From: JBFLVQ01 sp040758525
Lineage (GTDB): Bacteria > Acidobacteriota > Blastocatellia > Chloracidobacteriales > JADJPF01
Assembly (NCBI GenBank): GCA_040758525.1
Contig: JBFLVQ010000053.1
Span: forward strand, 1 to 25,939
DNA: 25,939 bases
Direction: 5' to 3'
Part shown: in pieces, positions 24,640 to 25,939 of the stretch
How the letters are laid out: the number at the start of each line of letters is the position of its first letter
How positions within the stretch are numbered: the first letter of the stretch is position 1
Made by a program: the position numbers and the translations under genes
Notes under the pieces: model-generated
Told to the model about the DNA's origin: nothing
The model's database searches: none
Seen by the model: the letters and a program-made list of their open reading frames with translations, nothing else

Positions 24640-25872
24640 ATGGCATACACTAGAAGAGATTTTTTGAAAGGCAGTATCACCGCGCTATCGCTGACACTAG
24701 CGGCGCCACGCTTTATGATTGGTAGCCGTGCTTTGGCGCAGTCAGCCAACAATCGTATTCTGGTAGTCCTACAACTGGATGGCGGCAATGATGGACTGAA
24801 TACGATCGTCCCCTATACCGATAAGACTTACTATTCGCTTCGACCCACACTGGCTATCCCTGAGAACAGTGTGCTTAAGGTTACCGATAAGCTTGGCTTT
24901 CACCCAGTAATGACAAAGTTCAAAGCCCTCTTTGATCAGGGACATATCGCAGTAGTACAGAATACCGGCTACCCCTCCCCCGATCTCTCCCATTTCCGCT
25001 CCAGGGCTATCTACCAACGCGCCGATCCAACCACACAAGAGGAGCAGGTACAGTTAGGATGGCTAGGTAAGTATGCAGATCTTAAATTAGCCCAGAATGG
25101 TAGCACCTTGGCCGTTGTTAATATTGGTGGAACACTACCTAAGAGCCTTATTTCCGAGAAAGTAATTGCTCCATCAATCAATAATTTTGAACTTTATCGC
25201 TTCCAGACAGACGCCAAATATCCAACCGATCGCAATAACCAACTTAATACCCTAAGGAAGGACTATGGCGTAAAGACTGATAGTTTAGATTACCTCTATA
25301 TTGAGCAGACCGGCCTTGATGCTCTGGATAGCTCCGAGTCACTACAGGCAAGCCTGCAAAAGTATACCCCTGAGATTACCTATGCTAATGATGGGTTGAG
25401 CCGACAACTACAGATGGCAGCCCAAGTTATTGCTGCTGATCTGGGCACACAGATCATACATCTCACTTTTGGCGGTTTCGATACCCACGCTGGACAGAAG
25501 GCTGATCATGAAGAGTTGCTCACTGCCCTGTCGGATGGTCTGGACGCTTTCTATCGCGATCTAGTGCGCCTTAACAAGGCTGACAATGTGCTTTTACTGG
25601 CATTTTCCGAGTTTGGTCGCCGTCCTAAAGAGAATGGTAGCTTGGGCACAGACCATGGCGCGCCTGGACCAATGTTTGTGCTAGGCAACAAGGTGAAGGG
25701 CGGTTTCTATGGTAATACCCTTAACCTAGAAGATTTAGATCGAGCCGGCAATGCCAAATTCGATATCGATTTTCGTGCTGTTTATGGCACGGTGCTGAGT
25801 GATTGGTTAGCAACTGATGCGGCCAGCGTACTTGGCCAACAGTTCGAGAATATAGGTTTTATCACCCAGTAA
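24640..25872 (+). CDS. DUF1501 family protein with twin-arginine signal
   Basis: A 410-residue exported protein. The N-terminus T-R5-R6-D-F-L-K is a Tat motif, with likely cleavage after A-L-A (about residue 33), so it is exported folded. The body shows the DUF1501 pattern: V-V-L-Q-L-D-G-G-N-D-G-L-N-T near the start, then G-G-F-D-T-H-A and F-S-E-F-G-R-R-P-K-E-N-G...T-D-H-G, which relate it to the alkaline phosphatase/sulfatase superfamily. Catalytic activity is not established for the family. AAGGAG directly upstream sets the start. It is 12 bp behind the DUF1800 gene and surely co-transcribed. A GC-rich hairpin follows. Confidence 0.95.
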   Translation: MAYTRRDFLKGSITALSLTLAAPRFMIGSRALAQSANNRILVVLQLDGGNDGLNTIVPYTDKTYYSLRPTLAIPENSVLKVTDKLGFHPVMTKFKALFDQGHIAVVQNTGYPSPDLSHFRSRAIYQRADPTTQEEQVQLGWLGKYADLKLAQNGSTLAVVNIGGTLPKSLISEKVIAPSINNFELYRFQTDAKYPTDRNNQLNTLRKDYGVKTDSLDYLYIEQTGLDALDSSESLQASLQKYTPEITYANDGLSRQLQMAAQVIAADLGTQIIHLTFGGFDTHAGQKADHEELLTALSDGLDAFYRDLVRLNKADNVLLLAFSEFGRRPKENGSLGTDHGAPGPMFVLGNKVKGGFYGNTLNLEDLDRAGNAKFDIDFRAVYGTVLSDWLATDAASVLGQQFENIGFITQ

Positions 25873-25893
25873 AGTTTTCTACAAAAGTGCCGT

Positions 25894-25908
25894 GCCGGCT
25901 TTGCCGGC
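25894..25908. terminator. GC-rich hairpin after the DUF1501 gene
   Basis: GCCGGC at 25894-25899 and GCCGGC at 25903-25908 form a six-base stem with a TTT loop; a third overlapping GCCGGC at 25907-25912 allows an alternative pairing. A pyrimidine-rich tail follows without a clean U-run. It is a plausible 3' end of the region 5 genes. Confidence 0.4.
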
Positions 25909-25939
25909 CGGCTCTCTCCTTCTCTTCCAACTGGTGCAT

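Overview
The window reads as a chromosomal segment of a free-living, didermic (outer-membrane-bearing) bacterium. It is most likely a member of Acidobacteriota, probably the Blastocatellia side. This placement is inference from gene content: a very large Oar-like TonB-dependent receptor with a carboxypeptidase-regulatory N-terminus, a TonB with GGV repeats, a Hanks-type kinase fused to an FGE-like domain, PEGA proteins, NHL/IPT mosaic secreted proteins and a DUF1800-DUF1501 pair. Base composition looks moderate and even. I see no tRNA, rRNA, CRISPR array, insertion sequence, phage gene or integration scar, and no intact-versus-broken gene remnants.

Region 1 (1-9100) holds two very large exported proteins on the + strand. 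The first is an 1805-residue secreted mosaic (Big_2, NHL blades, IPT, twelve more NHL blades, Ig-like modules, C-terminal IPT-like module). The second is a 1162-residue TonB-dependent outer-membrane receptor, closed by a perfect 14-bp hairpin.

Region 2 (9150-13623) is a signalling and envelope block. It has a membrane Ser/Thr kinase with an extracytoplasmic FGE-like domain, immediately followed by an exported PEGA/lectin-like protein. These converge on a TonB energy transducer read from the - strand, which could energise receptors such as the one in region 1.

Region 3 (13900-16860) holds a methionine gamma-lyase-type PLP enzyme (+), a DinB/DUF1572 protein and a lipoprotein (both -), and a tiny HxH...CxxC protein (+).

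Region 4 (21813 down to 16852, - strand) is a compact probable operon. In transcription order it encodes a c-type cytochrome lipoprotein, a glutaminyl-cyclase-like M28 lipoprotein, a D-malate/tartrate/isopropylmalate-type dehydrogenase, an unknown anchored protein, and RecJ exonuclease. Gaps are 4, 27, 4 and 58 bp.

Region 5 (21919-25939, + strand) starts from a good sigma70-like promoter. It encodes a secreted CxxCH/Reeler-like protein, a DUF1800 protein and a Tat-exported DUF1501 protein, ending in a GC hairpin at the window edge. The DUF1800-DUF1501 pair is widespread but of unknown function. Its neighbourhood with a putative haem-binding secreted protein is the most promising uncharacterised system here, although the evidence is only positional.
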